A stretch of 64,000 nt of DNA from a virus. The stretch's first letter is position 1, and every line of letters begins with the position of its first letter. Both the position numbers and the translations under genes were made by a program. The notes beneath the pieces are model-generated. The model searched no databases and was not told the origin of the DNA. It saw only the letters and a list, made by a program, of their open reading frames with translations. Shown here piece after piece: positions 25,688-33,295 of the stretch. The DNA is taken from IMG/VR virus record IMGVR_UViG_3300010396_000042, positions 1 through 64,000 of that record; one strand, given 5' to 3'.

Positions 25688-26131
25688 ATGGCGAGCATGC
25701 GCGACGACGCAGCATTCCTTTCCTGGCACGGCCAGGCGGTAGTCCTCTACGACCGGTGCAGCGACCCTGACGACACGATCCTGGCCGACCGGCTGGCCGC
25801 CTGCCGCACATTCGCGCGCAAAGATTGCGGCAACGTGCTGGGTCAGTACGTCGACTACGGTCAGGCGGCGTTGTTCGACGGCCGGGATGCCGCCTTGAAC
25901 TGGGTCGACGTCGCATCGGGGCGTCCCGCGCTGCGCGATGCCATCGAGCGAGCCATTACGAGCCGCGCATGGTTGCTCGTGTGGCACCCCGACCGCATCT
26001 CCGCGTTCACCCGGTGCCGGGTACCCGTCATCGAGCGACTCGAGGGCAGGGTGCTGCGCATAGGGGGCGCGATCGTTTCGCCGTCCACGTTCCACAGCCG
26101 CTGTGCACCCACGGCCGGCGCGGCCTCATGA
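25688..26131 (+). CDS. Hypothetical protein preceding ATPase-like and STAS genes
   Basis: 147 residues. The sequence begins FLSWHGQAVVLYDRCSDPDD, continues with mixed alpha/beta character, and has SRAWLLVWHPDRISAFTRCRV near the end. No known domain is recognised. Its stop overlaps the next gene's start (ATGA), so it belongs to the same regulatory operon. ATG 25697 is an alternative start; neither has a strong ribosome-binding site. Confidence 0.6.
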   Translation: MASMRDDAAFLSWHGQAVVLYDRCSDPDDTILADRLAACRTFARKDCGNVLGQYVDYGQAALFDGRDAALNWVDVASGRPALRDAIERAITSRAWLLVWHPDRISAFTRCRVPVIERLEGRVLRIGGAIVSPSTFHSRCAPTAGAAS

Positions 26132-26547
26132 CGGAACGCTGCTGGCAGCCGCCGGCGGACACCGACGCGGACCGTATGGCCCGGTGGATGTGCGGCGCGG
26201 CCTGGGACCTCATCCCCGATCTGAGCACCGACGGGCACACGGTCGTGCACGCCGTCGCGAACGCTCTGGCCGATGACCTGAGCGTGAACGGCCAGCCCCC
26301 GCTCGACCTGACGGTAGAGACGACCGCCGGCGGGCTCGCGATATCCGTGACCGATGGCCGCGACTGCGACGTGCGCCGGACTCGCCCTTTGCCGCACATG
26401 GTCGAGGACATTCGGTCGCTGACCACGAGTATCACCATGCACCGCGCGTCGGGCCGCGCCGGATGCACCCTCACCGCGGCGATTCCCCTGCGCCGCGTCC
26501 GTACGCTGCGGTCGCGGTTGATGCCGCGGCGCCGAGGAAGGCCCTGA
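26128..26547 (+). CDS. Divergent ATPase-like (anti-sigma-type) protein
   Basis: 139 residues. VHAVANALADDL followed by LTVETTAGGLAISVTDGRD resembles the N-box and G1-box layout of RsbW/HATPase_c anti-sigma kinases, but the key Asn and Gly residues are only partly preserved, so activity is doubtful. Overlaps the upstream stop and is followed 2 bases later by a STAS-domain gene, the usual partner of such kinases. The pairing strengthens the assignment; the family call remains tentative. Confidence 0.5.
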   Translation: MTERCWQPPADTDADRMARWMCGAAWDLIPDLSTDGHTVVHAVANALADDLSVNGQPPLDLTVETTAGGLAISVTDGRDCDVRRTRPLPHMVEDIRSLTTSITMHRASGRAGCTLTAAIPLRRVRTLRSRLMPRRRGRP

Positions 26548-26549
26548 AG

Positions 26550-26927
26550 ATGGGACTGAACACCAACCCCCAAGTACTCGACGTCGGCACCCAGGAGATG
26601 GGCAAGCACGTCGTGGTCACCGTCGAGGGCGAGCTGGACGCCTACAGCGGTCCGAAGCTGCGGCAGCTGCTTATCGAGCAGAGCCAGACCGGGCATCATA
26701 CGCTGATCCTCGATCTCAGCGCCCTGAGCTTCACCGATTCCTCCGGGATCGGCATCTTCGTCGGCGCGTTCAAGCGGGCTCAGGCACGCGGTGGCGCGGT
26801 CTGCCTGCTCAGCCCGAGCGACCACCTGACGAAGCTGCTGCGGATGACCGGGCTGAGCCGCGTTTTCCCGATCTTCAGTTACCTGCAGGACGCCATCGAC
26901 CTACTCGACACCCTGCAGCCGAGGTAA
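26550..26927 (+). CDS. STAS-domain anti-sigma factor antagonist
   Basis: 125 residues. VVVTVEGELDAYSGPKLRQLL and LILDLSALSFTDSSGIGIFV form a clear STAS domain, with the phosphorylatable Ser in DSSGIG. Such proteins bind RsbW-type kinases in their unphosphorylated form and free the sigma factor. An AGGAAGG site precedes ATG 26550. On a phage it might interfere with the host stress or development response; that is inference. Confidence 0.85.
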   Translation: MGLNTNPQVLDVGTQEMGKHVVVTVEGELDAYSGPKLRQLLIEQSQTGHHTLILDLSALSFTDSSGIGIFVGAFKRAQARGGAVCLLSPSDHLTKLLRMTGLSRVFPIFSYLQDAIDLLDTLQPR

Positions 26928-26930
26928 CCG

Positions 26931-27191
26931 ATGGATACGGAGTTGACGACCGTCTACTACCGCAGCTGCAGCGGCATCACCGGCTGGTGGCTGCTGCCGG
27001 ACGAGGCCACGGAGCTCTTCGCCCAGAAGGCGTGCGAGGGAACCCTCGAGGAGGGCTTCGCCTACTACGGCGCCACCAGCGACGGCGCCGACCTAGTGGG
27101 CACCGTCGTCACTCCACATCCGATCGACTCGGTGCCGGCCGAGGAACGGGCGAAGCTTCAGGCTCGGCTGGCTCAGGTGGCCGCGGCGTGA
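26931..27191 (+). CDS. Hypothetical protein after STAS gene
   Basis: 86 residues; YYRSCSGITGWWLLPDEATELFAQKACEG in the first half suggests a small alpha/beta fold, followed by an acidic helix at the end. Begins 3 bases after the STAS gene. Its 3' end overlaps the converging minus-strand gene by 83 bases. No family recognised. Confidence 0.55.
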   Translation: MDTELTTVYYRSCSGITGWWLLPDEATELFAQKACEGTLEEGFAYYGATSDGADLVGTVVTPHPIDSVPAEERAKLQARLAQVAAA

Positions 27192-27645
27192 CCGCCGCCT
27201 CCCGCAGCCGCTCAGGCAGGGTCGCCGCAGCATCGCGCACCGCGATCGAGAACTCGCTCGCCGGGTCGTGGCCGTGCCACTCGTCGTCGTCCATCACATA
27301 AGGCCTCACGGCTCTGATACGGCAGCGCTCGAGGTCGTCCGTCGCGAGCAGCAGCCAAGCATGTCTGCCACCACCGGTCGTACGGGCACCCGTCTGACGG
27401 TGCCCCAGCCACGCTGTTAGCGCCGCCCAGATCCAGTCCTCGCCGCCGTGCACGGGTGCCCAGGCGAGGAACATCGCCTCCCTGAAGCCGCGCCTCCTGC
27501 GCGCGTCCGGATCGTCGATGTTGACGACCCGCACCAGTTGCGCGCCATGCACCTTGATCAGATGGTCCGGCGGTGGCGGAGGCGGGTCGACCAGCTCGGG
27601 CAGCGGCGGCTCGTCCACCCATCTCGATATCGGTGATTCGCTCAC
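27109..27645 (-). CDS. Hypothetical protein, convergent with STAS operon
   Basis: 178 residues from a GTG start. Core residues 30-150 (VRVVNIDDPDARRRRGFREAMFLAW, WIWAALTAWLGHRQTG, HAWLLLATDDLERCRIR) look folded; the Pro-rich ends look disordered. The overlap with the opposing gene covers only the disordered C-terminus. No known family. Orientation matches the integrase-side minus-strand genes. Confidence 0.5.
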   Translation of the reverse strand: MSESPISRWVDEPPLPELVDPPPPPPDHLIKVHGAQLVRVVNIDDPDARRRRGFREAMFLAWAPVHGGEDWIWAALTAWLGHRQTGARTTGGGRHAWLLLATDDLERCRIRAVRPYVMDDDEWHGHDPASEFSIAVRDAAATLPERLREAAVTPRPPEPAEPEASPVPRPAPSRSDVE

Positions 27646-27733
27646 GCGTTCGAATCTACGCCCGGTTGCAATTGGCCGTCAAAGAGGCGACCTGCGCAAA
27701 CACCCGGATCAAGGCTGTTTTGCAGGTTGCTCA

Positions 27734-27997
27734 TCAAGGAAACCAGGGCAGCCGAAAGCCGACGTTGTGTCTGGACAGGCCGGGGTCGAACAGCGCGAGG
27801 ATCTCATCGCTGTCCGGCATCTCGATCTTGAGTCGCACCTTCGCACCGTTCTCGATCACCTCGGCTGAGCGAATCACGCCCTGCTCATACCTATCAGGCG
27901 CAACCTCGACCGGGATCCCCTTGCCGATCTGAGAGGCAAACGCATCCTGCGCGAGGCGGGCCCCCGGCCCGGCAGATTGCTCGATCACGAAGCGCAT
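27734..27997 (-). CDS. Small hypothetical protein
   Basis: 87 residues beginning MRFVIEQSAGPGARLAQDAF. Contains VEVAPDRYEQGVIRSAEVIENGAKVRLKIEMP, a beta-rich segment. Starts 2 bases after the stop of the next upstream minus-strand gene, so both are in one operon. Function unknown. The longer frame back to 28042 would overlap the upstream gene and is not preferred. Confidence 0.55.
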   Translation of the reverse strand: MRFVIEQSAGPGARLAQDAFASQIGKGIPVEVAPDRYEQGVIRSAEVIENGAKVRLKIEMPDSDEILALFDPGLSRHNVGFRLPWFP

Positions 27998-27999
27998 GA

Positions 28000-28308
28000 T
28001 CAGCTTCTCGGCCGGTTCATCGGGATCCCCGCGTCGATCCACGCAGCCAGGCGCTCGCGGTCGATGTCAATCACGCCTAGCTCCAGCAGCAGCGCCAGGC
28101 CCTCCGCGATGTAGCCGCGCGTCACGTCGGCGCGAGTCATGGCAGCAGTGCGGGTCATCGAGCCGGCACCGAGCTCCCACATATCGGCGGCGAAGGTCGC
28201 CACCCGCACGAGCTGCTGGTAGTCGGCGTCGTTCTCGTCCAGGGCGATGCGCGGCCATTCGAGCCCACTCATGGCGGGCACTGGCGGCTTCCCGGTCGCT
28301 TCAGTCAT
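28000..28308 (-). CDS. Small hypothetical protein beside the integrase
   Basis: About 102 residues, helical and charged (MSGLEWPRIALDENDADYQQLV, then AMTRADVTRGYIAEGLALLLEL). Start at 28308 is chosen. The family is not recognised. It is transcribed in the same direction as the integrase but separated from it by 250 bases that probably hold attP. Confidence 0.55.
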   Translation of the reverse strand: MTEATGKPPVPAMSGLEWPRIALDENDADYQQLVRVATFAADMWELGAGSMTRTAAMTRADVTRGYIAEGLALLLELGVIDIDRERLAAWIDAGIPMNRPRS

Positions 28309-28326
28309 GGGCCCAGCGTGGCACAC

Positions 28327-28559
28327 GCGAGAACATCAGCCCGCTGCCAAGTGGGAGAAATCTGGGAAGAAAATCTTGGCCATCGTTGGCCGCCGATGGC
28401 CGCTGCTGTCCACCCTTGTCCACCCATGGTGCCGTCTGATGTGCGTACTTATCGATTCCTCCCTGATCACGCGATCGCCGAAAGCCTCGTCAGAATTCCG
28501 CGCGAGGAAGTTGACGAGGCTTCCGAGGAACAACACCCGGATGGCTCTGGCCTGCTCGT
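28327..28559. other. Non-coding region next to integrase, candidate attP
   Basis: A 233-base stretch without a convincing gene, immediately 3' of the integrase, where attP usually lies in temperate phages. It contains an inverted repeat GGCCATCG (28378-28385) with CGATGGCC (28394-28401) and two direct copies of TGTCCACCC within 28408-28429, which could be arm-type integrase sites. The crossover core cannot be identified without the host attB. Confidence 0.5.
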
Positions 28560-29951
28560 TTAAACGGCACGGAGCTTGCGCCGGGGCTTCGCAGTGATCG
28601 TTTGGGAGGATTCTGGGAAGCGATCTTCCTCGGGGAGGGGTTTTCCGTGGGCGGCGAGGGCCGCCTCGTGGTGATCGTCGAGCGCGTCGAGCATCGCTTT
28701 GCGCATGGCCGGTGTCGGGTGCGAGTAGATCCCCTGGATGCCCTTGGGCGAGTGGCCCATCCTGTCGCAGCGCATGATCTCCGAGATGCCCAGTTCGATC
28801 AGGCGCGTGTTCTGGCCGTGCCGCAGTCCGTGTGCGGACAGCCCCGGTCGGATCGGATCCCAGGCGGGCAGCTGGCCCCAGCCGTAGCGCGCCCTGCGGG
28901 CGGCCTGCCCGTCGGTGACGGAGGCGAGGATGTGGTCGAAGGCGTTACGGGTGTACATCTGGATGTGTGGCTGGCCGTCCGGGCCCACGGCTGTATCGGG
29001 CCGGCAGAAGAGGTAGGGGTGGGGCCAGCTGGCCATGTGGGTTTCGAGGATCGCCCACAGGTAGTCGGGAATGTCGATCTCTCGGTCACCGTGCGGGGGT
29101 TTGGGTGGCCCGAAGTGGTTGGCGGTCACGCGGTTCTTGCGGTCGAAGAACTCGTGCCACTGCCCGACGTCGGGGTCGATGCGGATGACGCGCCGCCGCC
29201 ACGGTGCGCCGTGGATCACCTCGCGGCGCCACAGGCCACAGTTGTCGCGGTGCAGGGCGAGGGCCTCACCGATGCGCATCCCGGTGCCGTCGAGTGTGTA
29301 GGTCAGCACGCGCAGCATGGCGGCGAGCCGTTCGTCGACGAAGGCGTTGGCGCGCAGCCTGCCGGTGGGCAGGCGGTAGCGGTCCGGCAGTTGCAGGAAG
29401 CGCTCGGCGATCGCGATGGCGTCGGCCGCGGTGGACCAGACCGTCTCGTTGCGGCGGGTCGGAGTTCCGCCGAGCTGGCGGCCGGCGATCGGGTTGGCGT
29501 CGATCAGTCCGGCGTCGACGGCCGCGGTGAGGATCTGTGAGAGCAGGCTGACGCGGCCGGTGACCGAGGAGCGGGCGTAGGGCTGATCCAGCGCCCAGTT
29601 GGAGACGAGCCACCAGTTGAGCTCGCCGAGCGCCTTGTGCCCGAACGCCGGCAGCAGGTGCTTGTCGAGGTCGTTATCTCGGTTCTTGATGGTGCGCTGG
29701 GAGACACGCTGCTTGACGCGCCACTGCTCGGCCCACTCGCGCAGCAGCGTGTCGCCGCTGCGCGGGCCGTGGTAGCGGCCGCGCCGCAGGTCGGATTCCA
29801 TGTCCAGGCCGTGCTGGTAGGCGACGTCGCGATCGGCGAACCCGGACTCTGAGTCGTAGGCCTGGTTGCCGGCTTTGGTCAGTTTCCCTGGGACGGGCCA
29901 TTTGACCCGCCAGGGATAGGGGCCGTCGCCGCGTTTCTCAACAGTGGGCAT
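28560..29951 (-). CDS. int: Tyrosine integrase
   Basis: 463 residues. N-terminal arm-binding and core-binding regions are followed by the catalytic domain with Arg in TGMRIGEAL (R226), the His-x-x-Arg motif in SAHGLRHG (H374, R377), His in MGHS (H400) and the nucleophile Tyr in GIYSH (Y409). ATG at 29951 has GGAG 7 bases upstream. It catalyses integration at attB and, with an excisionase, excision. Central placement in the genome indicates the sequence is in virion rather than integrated order. Confidence 0.93.
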   Translation of the reverse strand: MPTVEKRGDGPYPWRVKWPVPGKLTKAGNQAYDSESGFADRDVAYQHGLDMESDLRRGRYHGPRSGDTLLREWAEQWRVKQRVSQRTIKNRDNDLDKHLLPAFGHKALGELNWWLVSNWALDQPYARSSVTGRVSLLSQILTAAVDAGLIDANPIAGRQLGGTPTRRNETVWSTAADAIAIAERFLQLPDRYRLPTGRLRANAFVDERLAAMLRVLTYTLDGTGMRIGEALALHRDNCGLWRREVIHGAPWRRRVIRIDPDVGQWHEFFDRKNRVTANHFGPPKPPHGDREIDIPDYLWAILETHMASWPHPYLFCRPDTAVGPDGQPHIQMYTRNAFDHILASVTDGQAARRARYGWGQLPAWDPIRPGLSAHGLRHGQNTRLIELGISEIMRCDRMGHSPKGIQGIYSHPTPAMRKAMLDALDDHHEAALAAHGKPLPEEDRFPESSQTITAKPRRKLRAV

Positions 29952-30115
29952 CGCAGTTCTCCGTGGTGTTCTGGGGCCACCCCACTCCTCAGCATGCCCG
30001 CGATCGGTGACAGCGCGGGGCGATTCGCGACTTTGCGCCGCTCGTGACCCGGGCAAGCTGACGGCGTGTCACAGCTTGGCCACTTCGCGGATAAGCCGCC
30101 CGCGCTCGTCATAGC

Positions 30116-30133
30116 GTCTTCGACGTCGAAGAC
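30116..30133. promoter_or_regulatory. 18-base palindrome upstream of lipoprotein gene
   Basis: GTCTTCGAC followed by GTCGAAGAC, a perfect 9+9 inverted repeat with no spacer, 26 bases before the lipoprotein start. Could be an operator or an mRNA hairpin. The remaining bases between integrase and lipoprotein (29952-30159) show nothing else I can name. Confidence 0.45.
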
Positions 30134-30159
30134 ACCGATCTCGAGGGGGGCATCTCTCC

Positions 30160-30801
30160 ATGCGCAGAGCATTCCTGACGGCCGGCGCCGCCGCGCTCGT
30201 TCTCGCCGCGGCCGCGTGCGGCGGCTCCACGCCCACCACCACGTCGGCCGGCGCAGCCTCACCCGGTGCCTCATCCACGCCGGCTACTGCCCCGAGTCAG
30301 GCCGCGTCGAGCGCCCCGGCGGCGGGCGGGCTGACGGGATTCGGAGCGACCCAGGCCGCGTGGAGCGCGAAGCACACCCTGGACCAGGACAAGGGTGATG
30401 AGTTCTGGAACCCCGATCCGGCTCTGCCCAAAACGACCGACGGCAAAGTCAACGACGAATATGTCGGCGTGACGTTCACCGGGGGCCGCGCCCTGGACTA
30501 CGACGTCTCCTTCACGGCCCGCAGTCTGCAGGCTGCCGAAGCCCTCATCGGCAAAGAGCTGCCGGGTGACGCCAAGATCACCGGTAGTCCTCAGATGCAG
30601 CTGAAGGGGCTCGCCGGCGCGCAGTGCGTGCAGGTGACCTACGACTCTGCGCAGCTCGCCTCTGTGGTGGGCGGCGCGCACGGTGGCGTGGTCTTCGCCG
30701 TCTTCTCCTCGTGGGACGCGTTTCATCTGCATGAGTCGTCGATTGCCTCGGCGAGTCTGGTCAGCGCAAACGAGTCCGACGCGAGCAAGAGCCCCTGCTG
30801 A
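30160..30801 (+). CDS. Secreted lipoprotein
   Basis: 213 residues. A signal peptide ends in a lipobox (LAAAAC, Cys about residue 20), followed by a Thr/Ser/Ala/Pro linker and a ~150-residue beta-rich domain. A start-proximal GAGGGGGG site precedes ATG 30160. Located near the immunity region and apparently under its own control, it is a candidate prophage-expressed surface protein, perhaps for superinfection exclusion. Role is inferred from position only. Confidence 0.78.
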   Translation: MRRAFLTAGAAALVLAAAACGGSTPTTTSAGAASPGASSTPATAPSQAASSAPAAGGLTGFGATQAAWSAKHTLDQDKGDEFWNPDPALPKTTDGKVNDEYVGVTFTGGRALDYDVSFTARSLQAAEALIGKELPGDAKITGSPQMQLKGLAGAQCVQVTYDSAQLASVVGGAHGGVVFAVFSSWDAFHLHESSIASASLVSANESDASKSPC

Positions 30802-30875
30802 GGCTGGACTGTGTGGCCCCGCTCGGCGCCCGAACGGCGAGCGGGGTGTGCGTAGGTCGGGTGATCGATCGCTGC

Positions 30876-31721
30876 TCAGTTGAAGTGGCGGCGCCGCGGT
30901 TCCTGTCTGTCTCTGACGATGCTCAAGCGCCGGCCCTTCGTACCGGCGCATAGGTCGCGTAGTGGTGCTTCGAGATGGAGGGTCACTGTTTCCCGCAGGT
31001 CCTCTTCCGCGGCGGTCGGGCGCGCCGCCGCGTCGGTTCCAGTCGGCTGCGTCGTCTGCTCGCACAGGCGGCGGCGTGCTTCGCGGGCTGCGTCACGCAG
31101 CCCGACCATGCGGGTGAGTCCTGGGCCGATCACCGCGGCCGCGGTGCACTGCACGGCCGGGATCATCAGGATCGCGAGCAGCACGCCGCGTTGCGGCGCA
31201 TCGACGCGCCACCAGCGGGCGAGCAGTGCGACGCTCGCCACGGCACAGATCACCCAGAACGAGATGCCGATCCGAGCGAGTACCCTCCAGATGCCGGCGG
31301 GCCAGAACTCTCGCGGACGGTCGGCCGCCAGGCCTCGGGCCAGTATCCGGTCGAGGTTGCGGTCTCGGACCGGACTGAGGATCGCGGCCGTGTCCAGTTC
31401 GTAGGCGATGTGCCAGTCGGCGTCGACGAGCCTCTCTCCCACGCGCATGAAGGCGACCCAGAAGCCGGTGCATCCGAGCGCGAGCAGCCAGTAGACGATG
31501 ATCTGCATCGCGGCGTCGCCGAGGGCGATGTCGCGCTGCTCCTGGCCGGCGAAGATCAGCAAGGCGATCCCCCACAGCCCGGCGGTAGTGACGGCGGCCG
31601 TGCGCACGGACGCCGGAAGCCGAATTCTTTGCGTGTGTACGTATGCATTCAGCAAGGCCCCAAGCTCTCCCCTGTTTCCTGGAATCTCCACCCGAGACGC
31701 CGCGAGGCGCAGCGAGATCAA
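30876..31721 (-). CDS. Four-helix integral membrane protein
   Basis: 281 residues with hydrophobic segments near residues 40-60, 70-92, 147-172 and 178-203, and an Arg/Glu-rich cytoplasmic C-terminus. It lies next to the repressor-like gene in the same direction, so may be made in lysogens. No family recognised. The opposite-strand and alternative minus-strand frames here are shadows. Confidence 0.65.
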   Translation of the reverse strand: MISLRLAASRVEIPGNRGELGALLNAYVHTQRIRLPASVRTAAVTTAGLWGIALLIFAGQEQRDIALGDAAMQIIVYWLLALGCTGFWVAFMRVGERLVDADWHIAYELDTAAILSPVRDRNLDRILARGLAADRPREFWPAGIWRVLARIGISFWVICAVASVALLARWWRVDAPQRGVLLAILMIPAVQCTAAAVIGPGLTRMVGLRDAAREARRRLCEQTTQPTGTDAAARPTAAEEDLRETVTLHLEAPLRDLCAGTKGRRLSIVRDRQEPRRRHFN

Positions 31722-31797
31722 GAAACACGTTAGTAGAGACGGGACGCTTGCGTATGGGAATCATGAACGGTTTTGCGTCGCGCTGCTAACGATCAGG

Positions 31798-32307
31798 TCA
31801 CGCAGATTTATTCACACTGGTATTCACAGCGCCGTCGTCATTGCTGGCCTGGTCACGCTGCCGCTGCCGCTCCTCGAATTCGAAGCGCGCCATGCGCCGC
31901 GCACGCTCCAGGTCCTGCTCGAACTGATCGGCCAACTTGTGCATTTCAGGGTCTGGACTAGAACGCAGTTTCGCTAGGAATTCCAGGTCGCCATCTCGCG
32001 GCTGCAAGGGCGCTCCCGAGCGTTGCGCCTCCGCAAAAGCGGCCCAGTCGTCGTGCCCGGCCGCCCGCAAGAACTCGACCGGGTCCGCGTCCAAAAGTTC
32101 CGCCATGAGGCGAGCAGACTCCGGCGACGGCGGATTACGCCGCTTCTCCCAGTTCGTGATCTGACCCGTACTCAGCTTCATGCCGCGAGCTTTCGCCATC
32201 TCCACGAGGTCGATCGGCCGTTTCCCGCGGGCACGCCGGGTCCGGATGAGACAGGCAGCAAAGTCCTCGCGCGCCTGCGCGTCCCCGGTCCCATCGTTCG
32301 GCCACAT
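31798..32307 (-). CDS. XRE-type HTH protein, candidate immunity repressor
   Basis: About 169 residues. The HTH (LIRTRRARGKRPIDLVEMA, STGQITNWEKRRNPPSPESA) occupies residues ~18-75. The C-terminal part is a charged helix (FEQDLERARRMARFEFEERQ). The start at 32307 has GGGGA 5 bases upstream; longer starts (32319, 32340, 32361) run into the operator palindromes. It faces the rightward early operon across a region with repeated CATTG-centred palindromes, the classic layout of a phage repressor. Confidence 0.72.
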   Translation of the reverse strand: MWPNDGTGDAQAREDFAACLIRTRRARGKRPIDLVEMAKARGMKLSTGQITNWEKRRNPPSPESARLMAELLDADPVEFLRAAGHDDWAAFAEAQRSGAPLQPRDGDLEFLAKLRSSPDPEMHKLADQFEQDLERARRMARFEFEERQRQRDQASNDDGAVNTSVNKSA

Positions 32308-32332
32308 GCGGTTCCCCATCTCAGAGGCAGCT

Positions 32333-32371
32333 CGGTTCATTGAACTTAACCGAGAACTCATTGCAATGAGT
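32333..32371. promoter_or_regulatory. Operator cluster upstream of the repressor-like gene
   Basis: Two adjoining inverted repeats: CGGTT-(10)-AACCG at 32333-32352, and a perfect 16-base palindrome ACTCATTG/CAATGAGT at 32356-32371. Both contain CATTG. Position just upstream of the repressor-like start fits autoregulatory operators. Confidence 0.6.
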
Positions 32372-32533
32372 CAGTGTAGTTGTCTTCGCCGCGCAGCCGC
32401 ATCCCACGGCGGTACTCGGAGCGTTGCAGAGGCCCTGGTCGACGGCTAGAGGGATGGCCGAATCTCGACAGCCGGCCCGAGCCGCCCGGCCACCCACCCA
32501 GCAAGTCGTTACGGAATCGTGACTGCCAGTTCG

Positions 32534-32553
32534 CACAACTCATTGCGTTGTGT
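32534..32553. promoter_or_regulatory. Operator upstream of the early operon
   Basis: CACAAC-(7)-GTTGTG at 32534-32552 encloses ACTCATTGC, repeating the half-site of the palindrome at 32356. The site lies 75 bases before the first early gene. Between the two operator sites (32372-32533) I see no gene; it should hold the divergent promoters, but no clear -10/-35 pair stands out. Confidence 0.55.
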
Positions 32554-32626
32554 CCACTAACGTTCTGTGTTGAGCGGGGATGCGGTTCAACTGGCCGCGC
32601 CTCAGTCGCACGAAAGGGACTGTCCG

Positions 32627-32962
32627 ATGCCGGGATCAGCACGCCGACCGCGGTACTTCCAGTACCGGTTGCGGGCGAAGGCGTTCGATGTCCTGGTCGA
32701 TCTCAATCCGCGCCTTGGGCGGATCGATCAGGGCAAATGGGTGCCGAACTATGCGGAGATCGCCCGACAGGGCGGTGTGCTGCCGAACTCGGTGCAACCG
32801 CTCGCGAAAGGCGACGCGCCGCTGACCGAATCGTTGATGTCGGCGCTCGCCGGCGTGGCCGTGCTCAGCGGGATGAGCCCGGAAGAGGCCCACGCCAGGA
32901 TGTTCGAGCTCGTCGATGTACGGCCTGCGCGCGTGCGCCGTGGCTTGCGAGCCGTGGCATGA
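32627..32962 (+). CDS. Cro-like first gene of the early operon
   Basis: 111 residues. The centre (VPNYAEIARQGGVLPNSVQPLAKGDAPLTESLMSAL cut into helices) has the spacing of a Cro/CI-type HTH, and GMSPEEAHARMFELV resembles the closing helix. GAAAGGGA lies 8 bases before ATG 32627. First gene after the operator, the position of cro in lambda-like switches. HTH identity is moderately sure; antagonism to the repressor is inference. Confidence 0.62.
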   Translation: MPGSARRPRYFQYRLRAKAFDVLVDLNPRLGRIDQGKWVPNYAEIARQGGVLPNSVQPLAKGDAPLTESLMSALAGVAVLSGMSPEEAHARMFELVDVRPARVRRGLRAVA

Positions 32963-33207
32963 GCACCGTATCGGGCACGGACGCCGCGCTTGCACAGCCG
33001 CTGAATTACGCGGAGGCCGCCGCAGTGATGCGGTGCAGCGTGCGCACAGTTCGCCGCCGCGTGGCGGCCGGGAAGCTCACGCACATCCGCGACGGCGCCG
33101 GACGAGTGCTGATCCTCCCCGAGTTCATCAGCGACTACTTCGCACGCAACACCAAGGCCGCCGCGCCTCGCACAAGCAAGCCCGTCAGGAACCCCAGGTA
33201 CAGCTGA
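32959..33207 (+). CDS. MerR/excisionase-type HTH protein
   Basis: 82 residues. LNYAEAAAVMRCSVRTVRRRV followed by a wing (GKLTHIRDGAGRVLI) and PEFISDYF is the excisionase-family DNA-binding domain. Start ATG 32959 overlaps the previous stop. A role in directing the integrase to excision is plausible, but such domains also serve as regulators. Confidence 0.75.
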   Translation: MSTVSGTDAALAQPLNYAEAAAVMRCSVRTVRRRVAAGKLTHIRDGAGRVLILPEFISDYFARNTKAAAPRTSKPVRNPRYS

Positions 33208-33218
33208 AAAGCAATTAG

Positions 33219-33253
33219 GCCGCTCAGCCCGGACGCGACCCGGGCCAAGCGGC
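33219..33253 (+). other. GC-rich hairpin after excisionase-like gene
   Basis: GCCGCT (33219-33224) pairs with AGCGGC (33248-33253), with a further CCCGG/CCGGG inside. No T-run follows, so it is more likely an attenuator, antitermination or mRNA-stability element than a terminator. Confidence 0.35.
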
Positions 33254-33295
33254 AGAGCACCCACCGCAGCAACACCGATTAGGAAGGAGACCGCG

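Noticed and set aside
26463-26549. Upstream extension of the STAS protein
   Set aside because: The extension overlaps the preceding gene in another frame and adds no STAS sequence; ATG 26550 has a good ribosome-binding site.
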